A DNA stretch of 64,000 bases from Pseudoalteromonas haloplanktis ATCC 14393 (GTDB lineage Bacteria > Pseudomonadota > Gammaproteobacteria > Enterobacterales > Alteromonadaceae). This document shows positions 18,870 to 28,607 of the stretch, in pieces (positions within the stretch are counted from its first letter, which is position 1; the number at the start of each line of letters is the position of its first letter). The position numbers and the translations under genes are program-made. Where the stretch lies: assembly GCF_000238355.1 (NCBI RefSeq), contig NZ_AHCA01000014.1, forward strand, positions 26,479 to 90,478, given 5' to 3'. The notes below the pieces were generated by a model that saw only the letters and a list, made by a program, of their open reading frames with translations, was not told the origin of the DNA and made no database searches.

Positions 18870-19071
18870 GTCGCTAGTTACACTTTTGAGTTGAGTATGA
18901 AAAAGGGGCAATTTTGCCAGTGCTTGGCGTTTTGCTCAATGAAATTTTAACCAGTATAGCGAATATTTTATCTTAGCTTTGGTTTAAAGGTTATTTTTTG
19001 TTAGCTTAGGGCGTTATGACGTATTAAAATAACCGATTCCGCGAAACTTGTTAACTAGAGAAGAATTTGCC

Positions 19072-20949
19072 ATGACTTGGGGTTTAGACACAGCACGCTC
19101 TACATATAACGTCGCACATTGGAGCGATGGTTACTTTGACATTAATAGCCAAGGTGAGTTAGTCGCTTACCCAGATGGCGATCAAACTAAAGCCGCTATT
19201 TCATTAACTGAGTTGACTGAGCAATTCAAAAAACAAGGGTTAACGCTACCTGTACTAGTACGTTTTACTGATATTTTACAAAACCGCGTTGATACTTTGA
19301 CCAGTGCTTTTCGCAGTGCACGTAATGCTCGTACCTATCAGGGGCAATATACTTGTGTATACCCAATAAAAGTAAACCAACAGCGCTCAGTGGTCAGTAA
19401 GTTATTAGCCCACCCTAGTGGTTTAGTCGGTTTAGAGGCAGGCTCAAAACCTGAGTTAATGGCTATTTTAGGTGTAGCTAAACAGCCAATAACTATCGTT
19501 TGTAATGGCTATAAAGATAGCGAGTTTTTACGTTTAGCGTGTATTGGCCAAGCAATGGGGCACAAAGTTAAAATCGTGGTTGAAAAACTCTCCGAATTAA
19601 CAACCTTACTCGCAGAAATTGAAGATTTAGGCATTGAGCCTGCCATTGGTATTCGTATCCGTTTAAATTCAGTGGGCAAAGGTAAATGGCAAAATACCGG
19701 TGGTGAAAAAGGTAAGTTTGGTTTAACAGCAGGGCAAGTATTAGCGGCTGTTGAAGTCCTTAAAAAACATGACAAACTGCATTTAATGCAAATGGTGCAT
19801 TTTCATATTGGTTCACAAATTGCCAATATTCGTGATATTCACCGCGCTTTACGTGAATGTTCCCGTCACTTTGCTGAATTAAGCCAGTTAGGTGTACCAC
19901 TGAATACCGTGGATGTGGGAGGTGGTTTAGGGGTTGATTACGAAGGTTCGGGTTCACGCAGTGCTTGTTCAATGAATTATACAGTTGAAGAATACGCGCG
20001 TAATGTGGTTAATGCGTTTGCTGAAGTATGTGAGCAGCATGATTTACCACACCCTGCCATTATTACTGAATCAGGCCGCGCACTCACTGCGCATCATGCG
20101 GTATTGATCACCGATGTTATTGATGTTGAACAAGCACCAAATCACAGCAACCCAAGTGCCCCGGAGCCGAATAGTGCCTTAGTACTTGATGATATGTGGC
20201 AATGTTTACAGCGTTTAAATCCACGTATGGCACTGGAAATTTACCATGATGCCATGCACTTATTCAGCGAGGCACACGATCAATATGTACACGGCCTAGT
20301 AAGCATGTTGGAATGGGCTAAGATAGAACAGCTTTATTTTACTATTTTGCATCGCGTTCGTGCTTCTTTAAGCAATGCCCGTGCTCACCGTGAAGTGCTT
20401 GATGACCTAAACGAAAAATTAGCTGATAAACTGTTTGTGAACTTTTCTTTATTTCAGTCGCTGCCAGATGTCTGGGGGATTCAGCAGTTATTTCCGGTGA
20501 TGCCGATTGAAAATCTCGACAAACCACTAACACAACGCGCTATTATTCAAGATATTACCTGTGATTCTGATGGGCAAATTCGTGAGTATGTGGAAGGTGC
20601 GGGAATTGAAACTAGCCTACCTATCCCACAATATGTTCCTGGACAGCAGTATCACATTGCTATGTTTATGGTCGGGGCGTACCAAGAGATATTAGGTGAT
20701 CTGCATAATTTGTTTGGTGATACTGATTCTGTACACGTAGAGCTTACCGAGCAAGGTTACCAGCTTACGAATGCAATTAAGGGTGATAGTGTTAAGGATG
20801 TATTAAAGTTTGTTGATTATGATAGCGATATTTTTTCGGACAACTTTACTAGCACAGTGCAGCAGTTAGATATCAGTGAGCCAATTAAGCAACAATATTT
20901 AGCAGAGCTCAATGCAGGTCTTGAAGGGTATACCTATTTTGAAGATTAA
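19072..20949 (+). CDS. speA: Biosynthetic arginine decarboxylase
   Basis: 625 residues from the ATG at 19072, preceded by AGAGAAG 8 bases upstream; a TTG at 19048 is a less likely start. PLP-dependent, fold III, converts arginine to agmatine. The PLP lysine is in CVYPIKVNQQ (Lys100). Further family motifs are GLEAGSKPELM, MVHFHIGSQI, DVGGGLGVDYEG (phosphate binding) and ITESGRALTAHHAVL. The C-terminal domain includes EGAGIETSLP and FMVGAYQEILGDLHNLFGD. Length fits SpeA. Divergent from speE with about 200 bases between starts. Confidence 0.95.
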   Translation: MTWGLDTARSTYNVAHWSDGYFDINSQGELVAYPDGDQTKAAISLTELTEQFKKQGLTLPVLVRFTDILQNRVDTLTSAFRSARNARTYQGQYTCVYPIKVNQQRSVVSKLLAHPSGLVGLEAGSKPELMAILGVAKQPITIVCNGYKDSEFLRLACIGQAMGHKVKIVVEKLSELTTLLAEIEDLGIEPAIGIRIRLNSVGKGKWQNTGGEKGKFGLTAGQVLAAVEVLKKHDKLHLMQMVHFHIGSQIANIRDIHRALRECSRHFAELSQLGVPLNTVDVGGGLGVDYEGSGSRSACSMNYTVEEYARNVVNAFAEVCEQHDLPHPAIITESGRALTAHHAVLITDVIDVEQAPNHSNPSAPEPNSALVLDDMWQCLQRLNPRMALEIYHDAMHLFSEAHDQYVHGLVSMLEWAKIEQLYFTILHRVRASLSNARAHREVLDDLNEKLADKLFVNFSLFQSLPDVWGIQQLFPVMPIENLDKPLTQRAIIQDITCDSDGQIREYVEGAGIETSLPIPQYVPGQQYHIAMFMVGAYQEILGDLHNLFGDTDSVHVELTEQGYQLTNAIKGDSVKDVLKFVDYDSDIFSDNFTSTVQQLDISEPIKQQYLAELNAGLEGYTYFED

Positions 20950-21012
20950 TTGCAATATTGGGTATGGCTTAATCAATTGCCTAACAGTTTTAATGAAAGG
21001 AATTAAGTAGTA

Positions 21013-21891
21013 ATGTCTTTGATCCGTTGTATTTTTAGCATCTTTTTCTACACCCTAAATACGATAATTTGGTTTGTGCCTATTTTTATTTGTGGCTTAA
21101 TTAAATTACTGCCGATTAAACCATTGCAAAAAGCCATGAGTTGGTCGGCTAAAAAGTGTGCCAGTATTTGGGTGTCTTGCAATTCGATTAATCAAAATAT
21201 TTTTACTCCTCATCAGCTAAATGTCACTGGGCTTGAAGAAATAAAGCTAAAAGACTGGTATTTAGTTATTGCCAACCACCAAAGTTGGGTGGATATTTTA
21301 GTGATGCAGCGTGTACTTAATCGCCGCATTCCATTTTTAAACTTCTTTTTAAAGAAAGAGCTTATTTATGTGCCATTTTTAGGCTTGGCATGGTGGGCAC
21401 TGGATTTCCCATTTATGACGCGCACAAGCAAAAGCCAATTAAAAAAGAACCCTAAACTGCGAGGCAAAGACTTAGAAACAACACGTAAGGCTTGTGAAAA
21501 ATTTAAAGAAATGCCGGTAAGTATTGTTAACTTTGTTGAAGGTACACGTTTTACAGCACAAAAACACGCTCGTCAGAACAGCCCTTTCCCACATTTATTG
21601 AAACCAAAAGCGGGTGGAGTAGCATTTGTAATGCAAGCGATGGGCGAGCAGATCTCTAAGGTAGTTAATGTGACTATCCATTACCCAGATGGCATTCCTA
21701 GCTTTGTCGACTTTGCAAGTGGTCGCGTTAAGAACATAAATGTACACATAGAAGTGCGGCCTGTAAGCCCCGAGTTAATAGGTGATTACACGGGAGACTC
21801 TGAATTTAGGGTTGGCTTTCAGTCTGAATTAAACCGCCTATGGCAAGAAAAAGAGCAACAGTTAGTTAAGCTTGAGCAACAAGCTAAGTGA
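21013..21891 (+). CDS. PlsC-family acyltransferase (YihG-like), first copy
   Basis: 292 residues. An N-terminal hydrophobic segment (about 5-33) precedes the acyltransferase core. The HX4D catalytic motif is NHQSWVD, the second block is near LKKELIYVPFLG, and the phosphate-binding EGTR block is NFVEGTRFT. The later block LLKPKAGGVAFV matches lysophospholipid acyltransferases of the YihG/LCLAT1-like group. Probably an inner membrane enzyme acylating lysophosphatidic acid or a related lipid. The next gene is a paralogue with the same motif order, and a mechanosensitive channel gene follows. ATG start, GGAATTAAG about 5-13 bases upstream. Confidence 0.88.
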   Translation: MSLIRCIFSIFFYTLNTIIWFVPIFICGLIKLLPIKPLQKAMSWSAKKCASIWVSCNSINQNIFTPHQLNVTGLEEIKLKDWYLVIANHQSWVDILVMQRVLNRRIPFLNFFLKKELIYVPFLGLAWWALDFPFMTRTSKSQLKKNPKLRGKDLETTRKACEKFKEMPVSIVNFVEGTRFTAQKHARQNSPFPHLLKPKAGGVAFVMQAMGEQISKVVNVTIHYPDGIPSFVDFASGRVKNINVHIEVRPVSPELIGDYTGDSEFRVGFQSELNRLWQEKEQQLVKLEQQAK

Positions 21892-21910
21892 TCTGTACAA
21901 GCGAGTATGT

Positions 21911-22834
21911 ATGCTAAAAAATATCATCCCTAAATGGCTAAATGGCCTAGCAGTAGGTACACTGCTTTTTAGTAATACCTTGCTGTGGGGCTGCATTGTG
22001 TTAATACTCGGTCTAATAAAGTTAGTATTACCCATGGCTTGGGTAAGTAACTTACTACATAGCGCTTATCAAGGCTGGTGTAGTGGGAATCGGCTTGGCT
22101 TAAAATTCAGTAATGCCAAAGTGACAACAGTGATTAATGGTGATGTTAATAAGCTGGGTTGGTATTTATTGATATCGAATCATTTTAGCTGGCTCGATAT
22201 TGTGGTGCTAAGTGCAATTGACGTATTACCAGCGCCGAAATTTTTTCTAAAAGATGAGCTAAAATATGTGCCGCTGATTGGCTCTGGTGCGTGGGCGATG
22301 GGTATGCCATTCATGAAGCGCATCAGTAAGGCGCAAGTGGCGAAAAACCCAAAGCTCAAAGGTCTTGATGTTGAGCGCACTAAGCACAGTTGCCGAAACT
22401 TTCGTAGCCACCCAACCACCATCATTAATTTTGTTGAAGGGACGCGTTTTACTGCTGCAAAACATCAAGCTCAGCAAAGCCCATTTAAACATTTATTAAA
22501 GCCGAAAGCGGGTGGTGTTGCATTTGCATTAGAGGTGCTGGGTGAGCAGTTTGATGCCATTCTTAATACAACCTTGATGTACCAAGCACAAAGCAATCAT
22601 ATTTGTGCGAGCTTTCTGCGAGGGCGCTTAAGTGAAGTTACAATAAATATTACTTTAGTGCCAGTCAGTTCTGAGTTACTTGGTAACTACCAGCAAGATA
22701 GTCAGTTTAGAGCTCGCTTCCAAGCGTCGATTAACCAATTATGGTTAGCTAAAGATAGCGAATTGGCTATGGCATATGCACAGCGCAACGCTGAAGCTGT
22801 CCTAATCAACAATAAGGAGATTAAACTACCGTGA
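21911..22834 (+). CDS. PlsC-family acyltransferase (YihG-like), second copy
   Basis: 307 residues from the ATG at 21911; a TTG at 21872 would overlap the previous gene by 20 bases and adds a polar stretch before the membrane helix. Motifs parallel the upstream copy: NHFSWLD (HX4D), FFLKDELKYVPLIGSGAWAM, NFVEGTRFTAAKH and LLKPKAGGVAFALEVLGEQ. It is clearly a duplicate that has diverged widely between motifs. It overlaps by 4 bases with the GTG start of the next gene, implying coupled translation. Substrate unknown; membrane phospholipid remodelling is the family role. Confidence 0.87.
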   Translation: MLKNIIPKWLNGLAVGTLLFSNTLLWGCIVLILGLIKLVLPMAWVSNLLHSAYQGWCSGNRLGLKFSNAKVTTVINGDVNKLGWYLLISNHFSWLDIVVLSAIDVLPAPKFFLKDELKYVPLIGSGAWAMGMPFMKRISKAQVAKNPKLKGLDVERTKHSCRNFRSHPTTIINFVEGTRFTAAKHQAQQSPFKHLLKPKAGGVAFALEVLGEQFDAILNTTLMYQAQSNHICASFLRGRLSEVTINITLVPVSSELLGNYQQDSQFRARFQASINQLWLAKDSELAMAYAQRNAEAVLINNKEIKLP

Positions 22835-24090
22835 CTACACAGACGCGTCTACAACAATTGGTGACACCTTGGTTTGAAGGTATGCCAGATACGGCATTGT
22901 TTAGCTCTCTTACTGCTACCGCAATTGGAGTTTTCTCACTCTTGGTCGTGTATTTATTTACTCGTAGGTTAATGCTGCCTGGTATTCAAAAAGTGGTGAC
23001 AAAACTTTCACCAGAGCGCATTGGTGTGTTAGCCCCCATGCTAACAAAGTTAAACCGTCGTTTTGCAGGGATGTTGTGTTGCGTTTTATTTTTAGCCACG
23101 TTTGATAGTGTCTACCCTGTAAGTGAGTTTGTAGCCGAAGTGTTTAAAACGATCGGCCAAACGTTGTTGATTATTCATGTCGGTTTTATTATCAGTAGTA
23201 TTGTAAGTATTGCGGGTGGTATTTATAACCAGCTTGAATTTGCCCGAGAAGTGCCTATTCAAGGGTTGATCCAAGTCGTAAAGCTGATCACCTTTATGAT
23301 TTGTGCGATCCTAATTGTGAGTATCGTACTGGAAAAATCACCCACCTATATTCTTTCGGGCTTTGGCGCGATTGCCGCCGTGACTTTATTAGTATTTAAA
23401 GACACTATTTTAGGATTTGTTGCCAGCATTCAAATAGCCGCAAATCGCTTGGTAACCTACGGAGATTGGATCCAGGTAGATAACTATGGCGCAGATGGTG
23501 AAGTGATTGATCTGGGTTTAAATACGGTAAAAGTACGAAACTGGGATAATACAATCACCACGATCCCTACTTATATGTTGGTAGCGGGATCATTTAAAAA
23601 TTGGCGCGGTATGCAAGAGTCTGGCGGACGTCGTATCAAGCGCTCCCTTAATATTGATATGAATAGTATACGTTTAGCCGATGATGAATTGACCAAAACG
23701 ATAGGTCAAACTATCGCTTTAAAAGAATATATCAAGATGAATACGCTACCAGATCCGGTATCGAATCTCGGCTTGTTCCGTCGTTATGCTGAAGGTTATT
23801 TAAAACAGCACAGTAAGATCAATACCTCACTGACATTAATGGTGCGTGAGCTACAGCCGCTTAATCACGGCTTACCTATTGAATTTTACTGTTTTAGTGA
23901 AGACAAACGTTGGATATCTTATGAGCATCTGCAAGCAGAGATCATGGACCATCTGCTTGCTGTATTGCCTATTTTTGATTTGCGTCCTTACCAAAGTGTT
24001 ACAGGACAATTTAGTCCTGCTTCCATTAACCCAACAGGTATTAAGCCCACAATTAAAGTGGCAAATAATACTGAAGAAGACCCATACTAA
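22831..24090 (+). CDS. ybdG: Mechanosensitive ion channel, YbdG type (MscS family)
   Basis: 419 residues with GTG start, supported by AAGGAG 9 bases upstream and a 4-base overlap with the previous gene. Five hydrophobic helices (to about residue 190) precede the MscS pore and beta domain: GFGAIAAVTLLVFKDTILGFVASIQI, then GDWIQVDNYGADGEVIDLGLNTVKVRNWDN and TIPTYMLVAGSFKNW. The long C-terminal soluble domain fits E. coli YbdG (about 415 residues), linked to miniconductance osmotic protection. Inner membrane. Its 3' end overlaps the convergent chromate transporter gene by 38 bases. Confidence 0.9.
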   Translation: MTTQTRLQQLVTPWFEGMPDTALFSSLTATAIGVFSLLVVYLFTRRLMLPGIQKVVTKLSPERIGVLAPMLTKLNRRFAGMLCCVLFLATFDSVYPVSEFVAEVFKTIGQTLLIIHVGFIISSIVSIAGGIYNQLEFAREVPIQGLIQVVKLITFMICAILIVSIVLEKSPTYILSGFGAIAAVTLLVFKDTILGFVASIQIAANRLVTYGDWIQVDNYGADGEVIDLGLNTVKVRNWDNTITTIPTYMLVAGSFKNWRGMQESGGRRIKRSLNIDMNSIRLADDELTKTIGQTIALKEYIKMNTLPDPVSNLGLFRRYAEGYLKQHSKINTSLTLMVRELQPLNHGLPIEFYCFSEDKRWISYEHLQAEIMDHLLAVLPIFDLRPYQSVTGQFSPASINPTGIKPTIKVANNTEEDPY

Positions 24091-25225
24091 TAAAGGCTAT
24101 CAACAGCCACCAAATAGGTGGCTTAGCAAGTCTTAACCATGCAAATGCAACGGCAACAATCACACTATGCCAAATAGAGTGGACCGCAGATGTCCAGATT
24201 GGTGAATACAACGCCGCTGCTAAAAATCCCACCACGGCAGCGTTGAGAGCAGCAATACTACTTGCAAAACGAGGGCGTTTGGCTAATTGTAGCCAACTGT
24301 TTTGCAAAGCAAACATTAGTAACAACCCAGGTAAAAAAATTAAAATGGTAGCAATTAATGCACCTACAACAGGCTGAATCCCCTCAAATTGCGCACCTAA
24401 ATAACTCGCAATAGTGAACATAGGCCCAGGTACTGCTTGAGCGCTGGCATAAGCTGTTAGAAATTGTTCCGTACTAAGGGTAGGCAAACCTGCTTGCAGA
24501 ATGGGTAACACGACATGCCCACCACCAAACACCATTGCACCCGCTTGATAAAAAGGCGCAAATAACGCGATACTTTCATTTAGGGGAATAAAGCTTAAAG
24601 CCAGTAGTAAGGCAAATAGCAGTAAAGCAAACCAGTTAATTCCCGCTTTAGTTGTGGTTTTACTCTCATCATTATTTAAGTTGAGCATTGGCCAAATAGC
24701 ACCAACACTGGCAGCTATTACTAAAACAGCTATTTGACTGGTTAGATTTGGTATTAATATAAGCAATATGGTACTTGCTACGGCCAATATTTTTAATATC
24801 CAATTAGTGCAAAAGCTTTTCGCCATACTGAGAGTGGCATCGGCGACAATAACCACAGCGAACAGCTTTAATCCTGCAATAATCGCAAAGTAAATGGCAT
24901 CAAACTGATGGGTACTAATCGCAAGTAATATCATGATCAACAAGGATGGCAGTGTAAAGCCAATAAATGCCGCAATACCACCGAGTAATCCACCGCGTTC
25001 AACTCCTATGGCAAATCCCACTTGGCTTGAGCCTGGCCCCGGTAGTGCTTGGCTTAAACTAATTAATTGCGCATAACGTTGGGTAGTTAACCACTTAAGG
25101 TTATCAACAAAATGGCGTTTAAAGTAGCCCAAGTGTGCCGCTGGCCCGCCAAAGCTCATACAACCGAGTAAAAAAAACTGTTTAAATATAGCGAGTAACA
25201 TAATGAATGTATTTTCCTTTACCAC
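24053..25225 (-). CDS. chrA: Chromate transporter (CHR family, two-domain)
   Basis: 390 residues from a GTG; an ATG at 25201 would give 382 and is also plausible because AAAGGAAA lies about 15 bases before it. Two homologous CHR halves are visible. The first has CMSFGGPAAHLGYFKRHFV and SQALPGPGSSQVGF, the second AGAMVFGGGHVVLPIL and AQAVPGPMFTIASY. About ten membrane segments. Family role is chromate efflux driven by the proton motive force; sulfate-related substrates are possible. Single gene, convergent with ybdG (38-base overlap at the 3' ends). Confidence 0.92.
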   Translation of the reverse strand: MVKENTFIMLLAIFKQFFLLGCMSFGGPAAHLGYFKRHFVDNLKWLTTQRYAQLISLSQALPGPGSSQVGFAIGVERGGLLGGIAAFIGFTLPSLLIMILLAISTHQFDAIYFAIIAGLKLFAVVIVADATLSMAKSFCTNWILKILAVASTILLILIPNLTSQIAVLVIAASVGAIWPMLNLNNDESKTTTKAGINWFALLLFALLLALSFIPLNESIALFAPFYQAGAMVFGGGHVVLPILQAGLPTLSTEQFLTAYASAQAVPGPMFTIASYLGAQFEGIQPVVGALIATILIFLPGLLLMFALQNSWLQLAKRPRFASSIAALNAAVVGFLAAALYSPIWTSAVHSIWHSVIVAVAFAWLRLAKPPIWWLLIAFISMGLLQYYLPL

Positions 25226-25437
25226 TTTTATATTTCATTATGACAAATTTTAGTGACAGTTTTATGGTTTTTAATTGATGTACCTATTTAGCTTAGATAA
25301 CGAAATACCTCGGTTCTTAACCGAAAATTCAACAGTTGCTCACAAGGCGATGGGCTTTTAACTGAGTCTTCATCGTTTGTTCATGGATAACTTTGCATAC
25401 TTGCTGGCAAATGAGAATTTATAGGTAAGGAGTTACC

Positions 25438-26070
25438 ATGACGTTAACTAAACCATTACTAACAGCAGCAATCGTAGGTATACTACTGACTGGGTGTGAA
25501 ACCACCAACACAGGTGTGGGAGCGGGTATTGGTGCCGCAACCGGCGCTGTGCTAGGTAAAGCAACCGGTGACCACGATGATAAACGTATCTTTATTGGTG
25601 CTGCTATTGGTGCACTAGCTGGCGCCGCTGTCGGTGACTACATGGACAAACAAGAAGCGGCTTTTCGTGATGAACTTGCGGGTTCTGGCGTCGAGGTTGT
25701 GCGTGAAGGTGATAACTTACGCTTAGTTATGCCATCTAATATTACTTTTGCCACTGATCAATCGTATATTTCATCGGGTTTTCATAACACCTTAGATGCT
25801 ATTGCTAAAGTTATGAATAAATACGAAAAAACATTTTTAAGTATTGAAGGCCATACTGATAGCACAGGTAAAGACAGCTACAACATGACGTTATCTGAGC
25901 AGCGCGCACAAAGCGTAAAAAGCTACTTAGTGAACCAACAGATCCTAGCTGGGCGTATTAGTACACGCGGCTACGGGGAAACTCGGCCAATTGCCAGTAA
26001 CGACAGCGCTAACGGCCGCGCACAAAACCGCCGTGTAGAAATTCAAATCGTACCAAACACCGAAGGTTAG
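25438..26070 (+). CDS. OmpA-family lipoprotein with glycine-zipper (YiaD-like)
   Basis: 210 residues. Lipobox ILLTGC (Cys20) for lipidation. A glycine-zipper segment of two GxxxG helices (about 26-75: GAGIGAATGAVLG, GAAIGALAGAAVGDYMD) precedes an OmpA-like peptidoglycan-binding domain (about 100-208) with FATDQSYI, IEGHTDSTGKDSYNMTLSEQRAQSV and GRAQNRRVEI. It probably ties the outer membrane to peptidoglycan. AAGGAG lies 7 bases before the ATG. Stand-alone gene ending at an inverted repeat. Confidence 0.92.
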   Translation: MTLTKPLLTAAIVGILLTGCETTNTGVGAGIGAATGAVLGKATGDHDDKRIFIGAAIGALAGAAVGDYMDKQEAAFRDELAGSGVEVVREGDNLRLVMPSNITFATDQSYISSGFHNTLDAIAKVMNKYEKTFLSIEGHTDSTGKDSYNMTLSEQRAQSVKSYLVNQQILAGRISTRGYGETRPIASNDSANGRAQNRRVEIQIVPNTEG

Positions 26071-26086
26071 TTATTTGCATTTATTT

Positions 26087-26122
26087 ATCTCAATCACTTG
26101 TTTATTAGCTGGTGATTGAGAT
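26087..26122. terminator. Inverted repeat between OmpA-like lipoprotein and ABC exporter
   Basis: Eleven-base arms ATCTCAATCAC/GTGATTGAGAT with a 14-base loop, between convergent ends at 26070 and 26144. T runs are weak (TATTTA), so efficiency is uncertain. Confidence 0.5.
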
Positions 26123-26143
26123 TATTTACCGCTGACCGCCCCC

Positions 26144-27925
26144 TCAATCTCTATTAAACTGCAGCTCACATAATTGTTTATACAGCGGATTAGACTCTAT
26201 TAATTGTTGGTGAGTCCCCGTTGCAATAATTTCACCTTGCTCCATCACTACAATTACATCGGCATGTTTTACGGTTGCTAAGCGGTGAGCAATGATCAAG
26301 GTTGTTCTGTCTAGCATTAAATGTTCAAGCGCGGCTTGTACGTGGTGTTCACTTTGTGCATCTAAGGCGCTAGTTGCTTCATCTAATAGCAGTATTTCAG
26401 GGTCTTTTAGTATGGCTCTTGCTAATACAATGCGCTGTTTTTGCCCGCCGGATAAACGCACACCTTGCTCACCTAAAAAGCTTTCATAGCCATTTGGTAA
26501 TTGCGCTATAAACTCATCGGCATGAGCATGCTTAGTGGCAGCATATACTTGCTCGTCAGTGGCATCGGGGTTGCCATAGCGAATGTTGTGCATGACATCC
26601 GAGCTAAATAAAATTGGGTTTTGTGCCACCATACCCATGCTATTGCGCAGCGTATTGAGTGACAGATCTTTAATATTTATGCCATGAAATTTAATGTCGC
26701 CATGGGCGGGGTCGTAAAAGCGTTGTAATAGTTCAAAAAGAGTGGTTTTACCTGCACCAGATGGGCCGACAATCGCCACTGTTTGGCCTTGTTTTATATT
26801 AAGCGTTACATTTCTCAGTGCACTTACATCAGGACGTGATGGGTAATTAAAAGTAATGTTATTGAGCTCAATGGCCGCTGATTTATTGTTTAACTGCAAC
26901 TGTTCATCAAGTGGTGCTTCAGGGTTTACAATTTCACTTTTTACCGCTAACAGCTCAAGCAGTCGTGCTGCGGCACCAGCCGCACGCTGTAATTCACCAT
27001 ATACTTCGGCCACGGTTGCCACTGACATAGCCACCATAATGGCGTAAAACACAAACGCGCCTAGCTCACCACCGGTCATGGTGCCTGCGAGTACATCGCT
27101 GCCGCCAACCCAAAGCATCACGCTTATGGCACTAAAGGTTAAAAATATCACTGCGGCAATTAAAAACGAGCGTTGCTTAATGCGGCTTTTGGCAACCTTA
27201 AAGGCTTTTTCGGTCTCGAGTGCAAAGGCGTGCTGCTCACGCTGTTCATGACTATAGCTTTGTACCACTTTGATGTTTTGAATAATTTCGCCAGCATACG
27301 TGCTTATATCGGCAATCGCATCTTGGCTGGAGCTGGCAAGCTTACGTACTTTTTTGCCAAATACCATCATCGGCACTAAAACCAACGGTACACAAGCAAC
27401 CACCACCAAAGTGAGTTTTAAGTTAGTGATTAATAGCATAGCTAAACCACCCACCAACATTAGTGCGCTTCGCAGCGCCATAGAAAATGACGAGCCAATA
27501 ATAGATTGCAGTAAGGTGGTATCAGTGGTGAGTCGTGACATTAATTCGCCACTGCGGTTTTCTTCAAAATAACTCGGATGAAGGGTAACAATGCGGTCAA
27601 ACACCGCTTTACGAATATCATTACTAACACGTTCACCAATCCACGACATTAAATAAAAACGGCTAAAGGTGCCAATGGCTAGTAAGCTGATCAACCCAAT
27701 GAGCACTAACACGGCTTGTTTTAGCTGCTCTTGAGAGCCTGCAATAAAGCCGTGATCGATGACAAATTTAACCCCTTGACCGAGTGATAAGTTAACTCCC
27801 GCGGTTACTAGTAGCGCTGCAAGTGCAGAAAAAACCACCCATTTGTAAGGTTTAATAAACTGAAAAATTGGAATTAAACTACTAAAAGCAGCTTTTTCTT
27901 TTGGCTCGGGTTTGCTGGTGCTCAT
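26144..27925 (-). CDS. ABC transporter half-exporter (MsbA/ABCB type)
   Basis: 593 residues with fused six-helix membrane domain (about 25-315) and ATPase domain. Walker A is VGPSGAGKTT (about 386), Q loop MVAQNPILF, signature LSGGQKQRI, Walker B ILLLDEATSALD and the H loop IIAHRL. Exports lipids, drugs or peptides as a homodimer in the inner membrane; the sequence does not tell which. N-terminus is a short charged stretch before the first helix. It is a single gene, convergent with the OmpA-like lipoprotein and divergent from the DUF3224 gene. Confidence 0.92.
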   Translation of the reverse strand: MSTSKPEPKEKAAFSSLIPIFQFIKPYKWVVFSALAALLVTAGVNLSLGQGVKFVIDHGFIAGSQEQLKQAVLVLIGLISLLAIGTFSRFYLMSWIGERVSNDIRKAVFDRIVTLHPSYFEENRSGELMSRLTTDTTLLQSIIGSSFSMALRSALMLVGGLAMLLITNLKLTLVVVACVPLVLVPMMVFGKKVRKLASSSQDAIADISTYAGEIIQNIKVVQSYSHEQREQHAFALETEKAFKVAKSRIKQRSFLIAAVIFLTFSAISVMLWVGGSDVLAGTMTGGELGAFVFYAIMVAMSVATVAEVYGELQRAAGAAARLLELLAVKSEIVNPEAPLDEQLQLNNKSAAIELNNITFNYPSRPDVSALRNVTLNIKQGQTVAIVGPSGAGKTTLFELLQRFYDPAHGDIKFHGINIKDLSLNTLRNSMGMVAQNPILFSSDVMHNIRYGNPDATDEQVYAATKHAHADEFIAQLPNGYESFLGEQGVRLSGGQKQRIVLARAILKDPEILLLDEATSALDAQSEHHVQAALEHLMLDRTTLIIAHRLATVKHADVIVVMEQGEIIATGTHQQLIESNPLYKQLCELQFNRD

Positions 27926-28014
27926 GCTGGATTCTTTTTGGTGGATAAGGTATAGATATGGTTACATAAATCATAATTTCAATAACTAACTCTATAACAA
28001 CGAAGGGACTAGCT

Positions 28015-28413
28015 ATGGCGACTCAAAAAGTAACGGGCGAATTTAACGTTAAACTCAACCCCATTGAAGGTTATGCGAAAGGCGTTGATGGCGTAAATTT
28101 GGGGCGTATGTCAATTGATAAAACCTTTACCGGTGAGCTTGATGCAACCAGCACGGGCGAAATGCTCAGTGCAATGACAGCCACGCAAGGTAGTGCCGGT
28201 TATGTCGCCATTGAGCAAGTAACGGGGAGTTTATCAGGCAAAAAAGGCAGTTTTGTGCTTCAGCACTATGGGCAAATGAATAAAGGCAAAGACAGTCTAA
28301 TCTTACAAGTTGTGCCTGATTCAGCAAGCGGTGAGCTAGAAGGATTAACTGGTGATATGGCAATCCGCATTGAACAAGGCATTCACTTTTATGACTTTGA
28401 ATATCAACTGTAA
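28015..28413 (+). CDS. DUF3224 domain protein
   Basis: 132 residues, matching DUF3224 in length and motif order: MSIDKTFTGELDATSTGEMLSA (about 32-53), GYVAIEQVTGSLSGKKGSFVLQHYG and the end IEQGIHFYDFEYQL. Cytoplasmic beta-barrel fold related to allene-oxide-cyclase-like proteins is what I recall for the family; the function is unknown. The downstream gene starts 12 bases later and probably shares a transcript. GAAGGGA 9-15 bases before the ATG serves as ribosome site. Confidence 0.85.
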   Translation: MATQKVTGEFNVKLNPIEGYAKGVDGVNLGRMSIDKTFTGELDATSTGEMLSAMTATQGSAGYVAIEQVTGSLSGKKGSFVLQHYGQMNKGKDSLILQVVPDSASGELEGLTGDMAIRIEQGIHFYDFEYQL

Positions 28414-28424
28414 AGGCTAAAGCT

Positions 28425-28607
28425 ATGCAAAAAATAATAGAATTTAAAAAAACACGCTTTTTCGGTGGCGTAAACATCGAGGCACTAAACGAAAAAATTT
28501 ATCAATTAAACCAAGATGGTTGGAAAGTGATAACGGTAAGTTCGATTACAGGTTTTTTCGGCGAAGCGAATGGTTATGCGTTACTTATCGAAAATACGGA
28601 ATTGTAA
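28425..28607 (+). CDS. Small DUF4177-like protein
   Basis: 60 residues. The pattern KIIEFKKTRFFGG...NEKIYQLNQDGWKVITV..GFFGEANGYALLIEN fits the small DUF4177 family (a beta hairpin, helix and LNxxGWKV strand). No signal peptide. It follows the DUF3224 gene by 12 bases and is followed at once by the start of a LysE-like relic, whose ATG abuts its stop codon. Function unknown. Confidence 0.7.
   Translation: MQKIIEFKKTRFFGGVNIEALNEKIYQLNQDGWKVITVSSITGFFGEANGYALLIENTEL

Noticed and set aside
23846..24136. Plus-strand 96-codon frame crossing the ybdG end
   Set aside because: Lies in another frame of conserved ybdG sequence and has no recognisable family or ribosome site.
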